Source: Streptomyces longisporoflavus
GTDB taxonomy: Bacteria; Actinomycetota; Actinomycetes; Streptomycetales; Streptomycetaceae
DNA length: 64,000 nt
Direction: 5' to 3'
Assembly (NCBI RefSeq): GCF_014649775.1
Contig: NZ_BMTR01000006.1
Coordinates: 62,001-126,000, forward strand
The notes under the pieces are model-generated. The model was given only the letters and a program-made list of their open reading frames with translations, did not search any database and was not told the DNA's origin. A program made the position numbers and the translations under genes. Position 1 is the first letter of the stretch; every line of letters begins with the position of its first letter. Of the stretch, positions 25,768-34,250 are shown piece after piece.

Positions 25768-27330
25768 TCAGGTCGCCTTGATCATGTCCGCGCACTTCTC
25801 GCCGATCATCATCGTGGTGATGCACGGGTTGACCGCGGGCAGGAACGGCATGATCGAGGCGTCGGCGACGCGCAGCCCGCTGACGCCCTTGACCCGCAGT
25901 TGAGGGTCGAGCGGCGAGTCCGCGTCGTCGCTCGCGCCCATCCGCACGGTGCCCGCCGGGTGGTAGACGGTGTTGTGGGTCTGGCGGATGTACGCGAAGA
26001 GCTCGTCGTCGGTGGTGGCGTCCGGGCCGGGAGCAAGCTCGGCGCCCGCCCACTCGGCCATCGGGGCCTGCGCCGCGATCTCGCGGGCGAGCCGGAGCCC
26101 GTACGTCATCACGCGGACGTCGTGCTCGTCGGTGAAGTAGCGCGGGTCGACCTTCGGCTTGTCCCGGAAGTCGCGGGTGCGCAGCCGGACCGTGCCCATG
26201 GAGCGGGCGCGGGTGACGTTCGGGGTGAGGCAGAAGGCGTTGTCGGTGGTGGGATAGCCGCGCCGGTAGGTGTTCAGGTCGAAGGGCACCGAGCCGTAGT
26301 GGAACATCAGGTCCGGGCGGTCGAGGCCCGGCTCGGTGTCCGCGAAGATGCCGATCTCCCACCACTGGGTGGAGGAGGTGACCATCGGCTGCTTCGCCTC
26401 CCACATGATCACGCCCTCGGGGTGGTCCTGGAGGTGGGAGCCGACGCCGGGGGAGTCCGCCCGCACCTCGACGCCGCACTCCCGCAGATGCCCCGCGGGG
26501 CCGATCCCCGACAGCATCAGGAGCTTCGGCGAGTCGATGGCCCCGCAGGAGACGATCACCTCGCGGCGTGCCGAGACGCTGCCGCTGTGGATCGTGTCGG
26601 GGTGCAGGTACTCGACGCCCGCGCAGCGCCTGCCCTCGTCGAACAGCAGCCGCTTGGCCTGCAGACCCGTACGGATCTCCAGGTTGGGCCGCTTGCCGAT
26701 GACCGGGTGCAGATACGACACCGAGGCGGACGAGCGGGTGCCGTCCGGGCGGGAGTTGATCTGGAACCAGTGGGCGCCGCGCTTCACCGTCGTACCGGTG
26801 TTGAACGGCGTGGTGGGGATGCCCGCCGCCGCACACGCTTCGAGCAGGGCCGATCCGCACGGGTCGTTCGGCGGGACGCTCATGATGTTCACCGGGCCCG
26901 AGCGGCCGTGGTGGTCGCCCGGCGCGTCGTTGGTCTCCAGGCGCTGGTAGAGGGGGAAGCAGTCCGCGGCGCTCCAGCCCGTACAGCCCAGGGAGCCCCA
27001 CTCGTCGAGGTCCTCGGCGGGGGCCCAGAAGGCGATGCAGGAGTTGTGCGACGAGCAGCCGCCGAGGACCTTGGCACGGGCGTGCCGCATGAAGCTGTTG
27101 CCGTTCTCCTGCGGCTCCACCGGGTAGTCCCAGTCGTAACCGGACTCGAGCAGGGCCATCCACTTGGTCAGCCGGAGGATGTTGTCGTCGCCGACGTCCG
27201 AGGGGCCGGCCTCCAGCACGCAGACGGTGACGTCCGGGTCCTCGGTCAGCCGCGCGGCGACGACGGCGCCTGCCGTGCCGCCGCCCACCACCACGTAGTC
27301 GAACTCGTCCCGGGGACTCTCAGTGGGCAT
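25768..27330 (-). CDS. GMC-family FAD oxidoreductase, choline oxidase/dehydrogenase-like
   Basis: A 520-residue flavoenzyme. The Rossmann FAD motif YVVVGGGTAGAVVAARL (~12-28) is followed by VCVLEAGPS, the GMC signature region KVLGGCSSHNSCIAFWAP, the second signature GAIDSPKLLMLSGIGPAGHL, and the C-terminal active site HNTVYHPAGTVRMG with the His-Asn pair completed by NPCITTMMIGE. It lies third in an operon with a betaine-aldehyde-dehydrogenase-like enzyme and a permease. Oxidation of choline to betaine aldehyde is therefore the likely reaction; other alcohols remain possible. It is separated from the permease stop by 33 bp. Confidence 0.85.
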   Translation of the reverse strand: MPTESPRDEFDYVVVGGGTAGAVVAARLTEDPDVTVCVLEAGPSDVGDDNILRLTKWMALLESGYDWDYPVEPQENGNSFMRHARAKVLGGCSSHNSCIAFWAPAEDLDEWGSLGCTGWSAADCFPLYQRLETNDAPGDHHGRSGPVNIMSVPPNDPCGSALLEACAAAGIPTTPFNTGTTVKRGAHWFQINSRPDGTRSSASVSYLHPVIGKRPNLEIRTGLQAKRLLFDEGRRCAGVEYLHPDTIHSGSVSARREVIVSCGAIDSPKLLMLSGIGPAGHLRECGVEVRADSPGVGSHLQDHPEGVIMWEAKQPMVTSSTQWWEIGIFADTEPGLDRPDLMFHYGSVPFDLNTYRRGYPTTDNAFCLTPNVTRARSMGTVRLRTRDFRDKPKVDPRYFTDEHDVRVMTYGLRLAREIAAQAPMAEWAGAELAPGPDATTDDELFAYIRQTHNTVYHPAGTVRMGASDDADSPLDPQLRVKGVSGLRVADASIMPFLPAVNPCITTMMIGEKCADMIKAT

Positions 27331-27363
27331 GGTGACTCCAGATCAGCGACAGATCGGCGGGGT

Positions 27364-28956
27364 TCAGGGGGCGGTCGGGGGCGACGGGGGAGTGGTGGGG
27401 TCCACGGGAGGCTCTTCGAAGCGGTGCTCGGCGAGCACGCCCGCCTTGTGCCGCTGCACGAACCAGTAGTAGGCGAAGCCGCCGCAGGCCACGATGCCGA
27501 TGAAGAGGAACGCGCCCCAGCGCAGATACCAGTGCTGCGGTCCGGTCGCGTTGTAGACCTCGGCGCGCGGCCAGGCCAGGTTGAGGGACATGGCCGCGCC
27601 CCAGAGCACGGCGAGGATGTTGACCGGCAGGCCGAACTTGCCGAGCGAGAACTTGCCCTCGGCGGGCTGCCACTGGCCGCGCAGCCGCCTGACCAGCATC
27701 GGCAGGGTGACCAGGAGATAGGCCAGATAGATCATGATGATCGCGATGCTCGTGATCACCGAGAAGATCTGCGGCTGGTTGATGTTGATGACCAGGATGC
27801 CGACGCCGACGAGTCCGATGATGATCGCCGGCAGTACGGGCGTCTGGAAGCGCGGGCTGACCTTGGCCAGCAGCGAGGACGCGGGCAGGCAGCCGTCGCG
27901 GGCCATGGCGAAAGCCAGGCGGATGCCCGCGGCCTGCACGGCGAGTTCGCAGACGGTGATGGCGATGACCACGCACCACAGGACGATCTCGCCGATCGTG
28001 GAGCCGAGCGTGCTCAGGACCACGTACTGGAGGCCGTCGACGGAGAGCTCCTTCGCGTGCAGATCCGGCACCGCAAGGAGTGCGAACAGCAGGATGAGCC
28101 CGCCGATGAGGAACGAGAAGACGAGCGCCCGCAGGATGGCCCGCGGGGCGTTGCGGCTCGGGTCGAGGGACTCCTCGCCGAGCGAGGACGCGGTGTCGAA
28201 GCCGTACATGACATACGCCGACGCGAGCGACGCGGTCAGGAAGGCGCCGAAGTATCCGAGGTTCTGGCCCTCGCCCAGGCCGCCGGTCTCGGTGATGGCG
28301 CTGGGGCCGCGCGTGATGTGGGCGGCGAGCAGCACGATCAGGACGACGGCGGCGATCAGCTCGATCAGTACGCCGGCGGAGTTGATCCGGGCCATCAGCT
28401 TGACGCCGAAGGCGTTGACCAGCGTGGTGAACAGGATGAGGACCGAGCCGAGCAGCACGGCGTTCTTCGCCGCGTCGGTCGTGCCGCTGCCGTCCCCGAT
28501 GAACTGGAAGAAGTCGGAGATCTGCGGCAGCGTGATCTGGTACGCGAGGGCGACCGCCGCCAGAGAGACCATGGTGGCCGTCAGCATCATCCAGCCGCCG
28601 AGCCAGCCGACGTGCTTGCCGCCGAGCTGCTTGCCCCAGTTGTAGACGGACCCCGCGACGGGGAAGCGGGCGGCGAGCTCGCAGAAGCACAGGGCCACCA
28701 TCAGCTGGCCGACGAAGACCATCGGCCACGACCACCAGTAGGCGGGGCCGCCGAAGCTGACGCCGAAGTAGAACAGCTGGAAGGTGCCGGTCAGGATCGA
28801 GATGTAGCTGATCCCGGCCGCGAAGGTGTGGAAGTTGCCCAGGGTCCGCTTGAGTTCGGGACGGTAGCCGAGCTCGCCGAGCGCGTCGTCGTCCTCCTGG
28901 TGCGGGCTGCGGTCCGCGTCGGCGGCGTCGGCACCCTTGCCGTGCTCCGTGCTCAT
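27364..28956 (-). CDS. APC-superfamily amino acid/choline permease
   Basis: A 530-residue transporter with 12 predicted helices. The N-terminal tail (ALGELGYRPELKRTLGNFHT) and the following FAAGISYISILTGTFQLF, then ELAARFPVAGSVYNWGKQL, are typical of the APC amino acid-choline transporter subgroup with fungal and actinobacterial choline/GABA permeases. Its place between the aldehyde dehydrogenase and GMC oxidoreductase makes choline, or a related quaternary amine, the best guess for the substrate. The start overlaps the aldehyde dehydrogenase stop (ATGA at 28953-28956), indicating translational coupling. Confidence 0.85.
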   Translation of the reverse strand: MSTEHGKGADAADADRSPHQEDDDALGELGYRPELKRTLGNFHTFAAGISYISILTGTFQLFYFGVSFGGPAYWWSWPMVFVGQLMVALCFCELAARFPVAGSVYNWGKQLGGKHVGWLGGWMMLTATMVSLAAVALAYQITLPQISDFFQFIGDGSGTTDAAKNAVLLGSVLILFTTLVNAFGVKLMARINSAGVLIELIAAVVLIVLLAAHITRGPSAITETGGLGEGQNLGYFGAFLTASLASAYVMYGFDTASSLGEESLDPSRNAPRAILRALVFSFLIGGLILLFALLAVPDLHAKELSVDGLQYVVLSTLGSTIGEIVLWCVVIAITVCELAVQAAGIRLAFAMARDGCLPASSLLAKVSPRFQTPVLPAIIIGLVGVGILVININQPQIFSVITSIAIIMIYLAYLLVTLPMLVRRLRGQWQPAEGKFSLGKFGLPVNILAVLWGAAMSLNLAWPRAEVYNATGPQHWYLRWGAFLFIGIVACGGFAYYWFVQRHKAGVLAEHRFEEPPVDPTTPPSPPTAP

Positions 28957-30422
28957 TCGAACCACCTCTGCGGTGTCGCCGCGAGATTGCGCCAGATGTG
29001 CTTGGCCTCCTGGTACTCGGCGAGACCGGCCGGGCCCAGTTCGCGGCCGAAGCCGGACTGCTTCATGCCGCCCCACTCCGCCTGCGGCACATAGGGATGG
29101 AAGTCGTTGATCCACACGGTTCCGGCGCGCATCCGGGCCGCCACGCGCTGGCCCTTGCCGGTGTCCTGCGTCCAGACGGCGCCCGCGAGGCCGTAGACGG
29201 TGTCGTTGGCGAGGCCGATCGCCTCGTCCTCGGTCCTGAACCGCTCGACGGTGAGCACCGGACCGAACGACTCGTCGGTGACCACGGACATGCCGGGGGT
29301 GCACTCGTCGAGCACGGTCGGCGGGTAGTAGTAGCCGTCCTTCAGCGCCGGATCGTCGGGGCGCGCGCCGCCGCAGCGGAGCACCGCGCCCTCGGCGATG
29401 CCCGCCGCCACGTACGCCTCGACCTTGTCGCGGTGCTCGGCGGAGATCAGCGGCCCCGTGCGGGCGTCCTCGTCGAAGGGCCCGCCGAGCCGGATCCGCC
29501 GTGCCCGTGCGATCAGTTCGTCGACGAATCTGTCGTGCAGCTCGTCCTCGACAAGGAGCCGCGCCCCGGCCGAACAGACCTGGCCCGAGTGCAGGAAGAT
29601 CGCCATCAGGGCGTAGTCGACCGCCGTGTCGAAGTCGGCGTCGGCGAAGACGATGTTCGGGTTCTTGCCGCCGAGTTCCAGGGCGACCTTCTTCACGGTG
29701 GGTGCCGCGGCGGCCATGATGCGCCGCCCGGTGGCGAGCCCGCCGGTGAAGGACACCAGGTCGACCCGCGGGTCCTCGCTGAGCGGCGCGCCCGCGGTGG
29801 GCCCCGCGCCGAGGATCAGATTGGCGGCGCCGGCGGGCAGCCCGGCCTCGGTGAGCAGCCGCATCAGGATGATGCAGGTGTGCGGGGTCAGCTCGCTGGG
29901 CTTGAGGACGAAGGTGTTGCCCGCGCCGAGCGCGGGGGCGACCTTCCAGGCGGTCTGGAGCAGCGGATAGTTCCACGGCGTGATCAGCGCGCACACCCCG
30001 ACCGGCTCGTGCACCACCCGGCTGTCCACCTCCGGGCTGCCCGCGTCCACGACGCGGTCGGTGCCGCCCGCCGCCGTCAGGTTGCCGAAGTAGCGGAAGC
30101 AGTTCGCGATGTCGTCCATGTCGTACTCGCTCTCCACGAGCCGTTTCCCGGTGTCCAGGGATTCGGCGCGGGCGAGCGCGTCCTTGTCGCGTTCGAGGAG
30201 GTCGGCGACGCGCAGCAGCAGACGGCCGCGTTCGGCCGCGGGGGTGCGGGGCCACGGGCCGCGGTCGAAGGCCTCCCTGGCCGCGGAGATCGCCGCGGCC
30301 GCGTCCTTCGGTCCGGCCTCGTCGACGGTCGCGACCAGGGTGTTGTCCGCGGGGCAGCGGATCTCCCGTACCTGGCCGTCCACGGCAGCGGTCCACGTTC
30401 CGCCGATGAAAAGCTCCGGCAT
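28953..30422 (-). CDS. betB: Aldehyde dehydrogenase, probable betaine aldehyde dehydrogenase
   Basis: A 489-residue NAD(P)-dependent enzyme. The substrate-tunnel motif TPWNYPLLQTAWK, the nucleotide-binding FTGGLATGRRIM, the general base Glu249 (ALELGGKNP) and the catalytic Cys283 (HSGQVCSAGAR) are all intact. The FTGG-type turn fits the betaine/aminoaldehyde dehydrogenase subfamily. It is first in the operon, followed by the permease and GMC oxidoreductase, so conversion of betaine aldehyde to glycine betaine for osmoprotection is inferred. The start at 30422 (MPELFIGGTW) is chosen over 30488 because the family begins here. No BetI-type repressor is adjacent. Confidence 0.85.
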   Translation of the reverse strand: MPELFIGGTWTAAVDGQVREIRCPADNTLVATVDEAGPKDAAAAISAAREAFDRGPWPRTPAAERGRLLLRVADLLERDKDALARAESLDTGKRLVESEYDMDDIANCFRYFGNLTAAGGTDRVVDAGSPEVDSRVVHEPVGVCALITPWNYPLLQTAWKVAPALGAGNTFVLKPSELTPHTCIILMRLLTEAGLPAGAANLILGAGPTAGAPLSEDPRVDLVSFTGGLATGRRIMAAAAPTVKKVALELGGKNPNIVFADADFDTAVDYALMAIFLHSGQVCSAGARLLVEDELHDRFVDELIARARRIRLGGPFDEDARTGPLISAEHRDKVEAYVAAGIAEGAVLRCGGARPDDPALKDGYYYPPTVLDECTPGMSVVTDESFGPVLTVERFRTEDEAIGLANDTVYGLAGAVWTQDTGKGQRVAARMRAGTVWINDFHPYVPQAEWGGMKQSGFGRELGPAGLAEYQEAKHIWRNLAATPQRWFE

Positions 30423-30596
30423 GACGGCTCCTCCGGGGGGATGGGTAGCGCGGGTGCTCCAGAATGGACGGTAAGGAGCACCAGCCACGCCCGCACCACA
30501 AGAGCCGCTATTCGGCGCAGACGCTCACCGGTCCGCCATCGGTGCCGCACGCCCGTGAAGATCGTCCGCCCGCCACTCCGTTAGCCTGAGGGCACG

Positions 30597-31823
30597 ATGA
30601 ACCGGCTGATCACGTCATGGGGCGCGTACGACCTCACACGATTCCCCGAGGACCCCCGCGACCCGCTGCGCGCCTGGTCCGCCGCCGACGCCTACCTCCT
30701 GCGGCACCTCGCGGGCGAGACGGACGGGAGCGGCGCGGCGGGCGAGAAGGGCGGGAGCGGCACAGCGGGCCCGACGGACGAGGAGGCGGCGAAGCCCGTC
30801 GACCTCTCCGGCTCCGTGGTCGTCGTCGGTGACCGCTGGGGCGCGCTGACCACCGCCCTCGCGGGGTACGGGCCGACGCTGATCACCGACTCGTTCCTCG
30901 CCGCGGAGGCGACGCGGGCCAACACGGCACGCGCCGGGTTCGCGCCGGACGCGGTGCGGATCTCGACGACCGGCGACACCCCGCCGAGCCGCGTCGACGT
31001 CCTCCTGGTCCGGGTGCCGAAGAGCCTCGCGCTCCTGGAGGACCAACTGCACCGGCTCGCCCCCGCCCTGCACGCGGGCACGGTCGTCGTCGGCACCGGG
31101 ATGGTCACCGAGATCCACACCTCCACGCTCGACCTGTTCGAGCGGATCATCGGCCCCACGCGGACATCGCTGGCCCGGCAGAAGGCGCGGCTCATCTTCA
31201 GCACGCCGGATCCGGAGCGCGCCACCGGTGTCAGTCCCTGGCCGCGCAGCTATGTCCTCGACGCCGATTCCGGCGCGGGCGCGGGACTGACGGCCGTCAA
31301 CCACGCGGGCGTGTTCTGCGCCGAGCACCTCGACATCGGCACCCGCTTCTTCCTGCGCCATCTGCCGACCGGCGCCGGCGCCGCGCACATCGTGGACCTG
31401 GGCTGCGGCAACGGCGTGCTGGGCACGGCCGCCGCCGTCGCCGACCCGCGGGCCACCGTCACCTTCATCGACGAGTCGTACCCCGCCGTCGCCTCGGCCG
31501 AGGCGACCTTCCGCGCGAACGCGCTCGATCCCGCGCGGGCGGAATTCGTCGCGGGCGACGCGCTGTCGGCCGTACCCGGCGGGTCGGTGGACCTCGTCCT
31601 GAACAACCCGCCCTTCCACAGCCACCAGGCGACCTCCGGCGCGACCGCCTGGCGGATGTTCGCCGGGGCACGCTCGGCGCTGCGGCCCGGCGGCGAGCTG
31701 TGGGTCGTCGGCAATCGCCACCTCGGGTACCACGTGAAGCTGCGCAAGCTCTTCGGCAACAGCCAAGTCGTCGCCAGCGATCCGAAGTTCGTGGTCCTGC
31801 GGGCGGTCAAGCGCGAGCGCTGA
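30597..31823 (+). CDS. rlmG: Class I SAM methyltransferase, RlmG/RsmC-like
   Basis: A 408-residue protein with two methyltransferase-fold halves. The N-terminal half is degenerate (VVVGDRWGALTTALA). The C-terminal half has the SAM motif IVDLGCGNGVLGTAAA, the acidic VTFIDESY and the catalytic NPPF motif in LVLNNPPFHSHQATS. The tail GGELWVVGNRHLGYHVKLRKLF resembles RlmG, the 23S rRNA m2G1835 methyltransferase. A poly-Gly/Ser/Glu insertion lies near residues 41-67. The RlmG assignment is by motif recall; an RsmC-like 16S target is the alternative. Confidence 0.82.
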   Translation: MNRLITSWGAYDLTRFPEDPRDPLRAWSAADAYLLRHLAGETDGSGAAGEKGGSGTAGPTDEEAAKPVDLSGSVVVVGDRWGALTTALAGYGPTLITDSFLAAEATRANTARAGFAPDAVRISTTGDTPPSRVDVLLVRVPKSLALLEDQLHRLAPALHAGTVVVGTGMVTEIHTSTLDLFERIIGPTRTSLARQKARLIFSTPDPERATGVSPWPRSYVLDADSGAGAGLTAVNHAGVFCAEHLDIGTRFFLRHLPTGAGAAHIVDLGCGNGVLGTAAAVADPRATVTFIDESYPAVASAEATFRANALDPARAEFVAGDALSAVPGGSVDLVLNNPPFHSHQATSGATAWRMFAGARSALRPGGELWVVGNRHLGYHVKLRKLFGNSQVVASDPKFVVLRAVKRER

Positions 31824-31853
31824 CGCCGGGCCACCGGCCGCGGACCGCGCCCG

Positions 31854-32684
31854 TCAGGCGTCGAAGGCCGTCGCCCGCGCCACCTTCTCCCACGCGCCGA
31901 TCTCCGCGCGTACCGAGTCGAGGTGACCGATGACCGCGTCCACGGAGTCCTCGCCGAGCGGCAGCCGCAGCGGGGTGTCGTCCGCGTCGAGCGCGGTGAT
32001 GATCGCGGCGGCGGCCTTCGCCGGGTCGCCGGGCTGTTCCCCGTCGCCGCCCGCGACCATCGTGCGGGTGGCGCCCGCCGTCTTCGCGTAGTCCGGGATC
32101 TCGACGGGGCTGGCGCTGGTGTTGCCGAACAGGCCGGTGCGGAAGGCGCCGGGCTCCACGACCAGGACCTTGATGCCGAGCGGTCCCACCTCGGCGGCCA
32201 GCGCCTCCGACATGCCTTCGAGGGCGAACTTCGTGCCGCTGTACGCCGAGAAGCCCGCGAAGGACATCTGCCCGCCCATGCTGCTCATCTGCACGATCGC
32301 TCCCGAGCGCCGGGCCCGCATGTGCGGAAGGACGGCGCGGGTCAGCGCGGCCGGGCCGAAGACATGCACGTCGAACAGGGAGCGCAGCTCGGCGTCCGAG
32401 TCCTCCTCCAGGGCGCCGACGTGGCTGCGCCCCGCGTTGTTCACCAGGACGTCGATGCGACCGTGCCGGTCGGTGACGTCGCGCACGGCGGCCTCGATGC
32501 CCGCCGTGTCGGTCACGTCCAGGGTGCGGGCCTCGACCTGGTCGGGGTGGGCGGCCACCAGGTCGTCCAGGGACGAGGTGTCGCGTGCGGTGGCCACGAC
32601 CACGCCGCCCGCGGCCACGGCCGCCTCGGTGATCGCCCGGCCGAAGCCGCTGTTCGCACCCGTCACGAGCCATACCTTCGTCAT
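31854..32684 (-). CDS. Short-chain dehydrogenase/reductase
   Basis: A 276-residue classical SDR. The NAD(P) motif is VTGANSGFGRAI (~7-18), followed by NNAG in DVLVNNAGRSH, the catalytic Ser in IVQMSSMGG and the Tyr/Lys pair in AYSGTKFALEG. The GFG-type glycine motif and the QMSS strand fit the NADPH-preferring group that reduces carbonyls of small ketones or steroids. The substrate is unknown. It is divergent from a LysR regulator 115 bp away, a typical regulator/target pair. Confidence 0.88.
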   Translation of the reverse strand: MTKVWLVTGANSGFGRAITEAAVAAGGVVVATARDTSSLDDLVAAHPDQVEARTLDVTDTAGIEAAVRDVTDRHGRIDVLVNNAGRSHVGALEEDSDAELRSLFDVHVFGPAALTRAVLPHMRARRSGAIVQMSSMGGQMSFAGFSAYSGTKFALEGMSEALAAEVGPLGIKVLVVEPGAFRTGLFGNTSASPVEIPDYAKTAGATRTMVAGGDGEQPGDPAKAAAAIITALDADDTPLRLPLGEDSVDAVIGHLDSVRAEIGAWEKVARATAFDA

Positions 32685-32798
32685 CCCGAACTCCCTTGCT
32701 GTGTACGCCGGTTCGTCCGCCGGCTCGTTCGTTCCCGGCTCTGCTGACCAGCCTGCGGGAGCAGCGGGTGGCCCGTCCAAGACCTGACGTGATAGCTG

Positions 32799-33731
32799 AT
32801 GGTTATGGACCTTCAGGACCTTCACGGCAGGGACGTACACAGCAGGGATCTGCGCTACTTCGTCGCGGTGGCGCAGGAGTTGCACTTCACGCGGGCCGCC
32901 GAGCGGCTCTTCGTCTCCCAGCCCGCGCTGAGCAAGCAGATACGGGCACTGGAGCGGCAGTTGGGGGCGGACCTCTTCGTGCGGGACCAGCGGGGTGTGC
33001 GGCTCACCTCCGTCGGCGCGGCTCTGCTGCCGCACGCCCGGCGGGTCCTGGAAGGCTGGCACTCGGGCGTGGAGGCGGTGGAGCGCGCCAAGACCGAGGA
33101 GCGGGCCACGCTCCGGGTGGGCATGAGCACGCGGCCGGCCCGCGGCGGGCTCCTGCCCGCGGTGCGCTCGCGCTTCGGCGAGGCCCGTCCGGCGGCCGTG
33201 ATCCGGCTGCGGCAGGTGGGCTGGGACGATCCGAGCGCCGGACTCGCCGACGGCACGGCGGACGTGGCCTTCATCTGGCTGCCGCTGCCCGGCATGGAGC
33301 GCTACGAGTGGGTGGTGGTCGCCGAGGAGCCGCGCCGTGTCGCCCTGCCCGAGACGCATCGCCTCGCGGCCCTGGACGAGGTCGACTTCGCCGACCTCGC
33401 CGACGAACCCTTCCTCGCACTGCCGAAGAGCGCGGGCGCGCTGCGGGACTACTGGCTCGCCCTCGACGCCCGCGCGGGCCGCCCGCCGCGCATCGGCGCG
33501 GAGATCGCCAGTACCGACGAGACGTACGAGGCGCTGGTGGACGGGCGTGGGGTCTGTCTGGTGGCCGCGGGCAACGCGCCCCTGATCACGCTCGGCGGTG
33601 TCGTCACGCGCCCCGTCCGCGGCATCACGCCGAGCCGGTTCGCGCTGGCCTGGCGCGCGGGCGAGGGCCGGCGTCCGCTGGTGAGCGCGTACATCGAGGC
33701 GTGCGGTGAGGCGCTCGGGCGGGTGCGGTAG
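32799..33731 (+). CDS. LysR-family transcriptional regulator
   Basis: About 310 residues. The winged HTH at residues ~16-75 reads DLRYFVAVAQELHFTRAAER, then LFVSQPALSKQIRALERQLG, the canonical LysR N-terminus. It is followed by an effector-binding domain with the usual hinge (TLRVGMSTRPARGG). It probably activates or represses the divergent SDR gene. ATG at 32799 is followed by a second ATG at 32805, either usable. No clear T-N11-A box could be picked in the intergenic region. Confidence 0.88.
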   Translation: MVMDLQDLHGRDVHSRDLRYFVAVAQELHFTRAAERLFVSQPALSKQIRALERQLGADLFVRDQRGVRLTSVGAALLPHARRVLEGWHSGVEAVERAKTEERATLRVGMSTRPARGGLLPAVRSRFGEARPAAVIRLRQVGWDDPSAGLADGTADVAFIWLPLPGMERYEWVVVAEEPRRVALPETHRLAALDEVDFADLADEPFLALPKSAGALRDYWLALDARAGRPPRIGAEIASTDETYEALVDGRGVCLVAAGNAPLITLGGVVTRPVRGITPSRFALAWRAGEGRRPLVSAYIEACGEALGRVR

Positions 33732-33867
33732 GCCCAGCCGCGGGCCCGCGCGGGCGTTTCCGTCGCAACCGTTGACCCTCGCCCCAACACCCCCTTACCG
33801 TTTCGGCGTTCGGAGTATCAGATGGCGTTCGAAATCACGAACGTCGGCGTGAGGGGACGCTCGCACC

Positions 33868-34230
33868 ATGGAGCGCACAGTGCTCGCAAAGACCGCGTGG
33901 CGGCTGCTGCCGTTTCTCGGCCTGCTGTATGTGATCGCCTACCTCGACCGCTCGAACGTCGGCTTCGCGAAACTCGAGCTCCAGGCCGAACCGGGCGTCA
34001 GCGCCACGGCGTTCACCCTCGGCGGCGGGTTCGGCCCGCTCGGCATCGCGGCCGTCGTCGACTCCACGGGCAGCGCGCTGACCGGGCTGCTCTTCCTGCT
34101 CGCGGTCGCCGTGCTCGGCCTGCTCGCCGTCCCCCTGCTGCGGCGTGCCCCGGGCGCGCCGGCCGCACCCCCGACCGTTGTGCCGCCCGGGGCGCAGTCC
34201 GCCGCGGGCAAGTCCGCCTCGTCCGCCTGA
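33868..34230 (+). pseudogene. MFS transporter remnant with in-frame internal deletion
   Basis: A 120-residue frame that joins the first helix of an anion:cation-symporter MFS permease (LLPFLGLLYVIAYLDRSNVG, then FAKLELQAEPG) directly to what resembles the final helices of the same protein (GGGFGPLGIAAVVDSTGSAL then TGLLFLLAVAVLGLLAVPLL). Intact members are about 430 residues, so roughly 300 residues are missing without loss of frame. The junction is near residues 45-50. The short product cannot transport. An uncharged Pro/Ala tail follows. The intact gene was probably a sugar-acid or aromatic-acid permease, perhaps once tied to the adjoining GH43 gene. Confidence 0.8.
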
Positions 34231-34250
34231 CAAGACCACCAGGGAGCCAC

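Noticed and set aside
25900..29094. 1064-codon plus-strand frame
   Set aside because: It lies antisense to the GMC oxidoreductase and permease genes and consists of His/Asp/Gly/Arg-rich shadow sequence.
31824..31853. Possible terminator between the RlmG-like and SDR genes
   Set aside because: Only short GC-rich complementarity is present; no convincing stem could be drawn.
32685..32798. LysR box between the SDR and LysR genes
   Set aside because: No convincing T-N11-A palindrome could be located in the 114-bp spacer.
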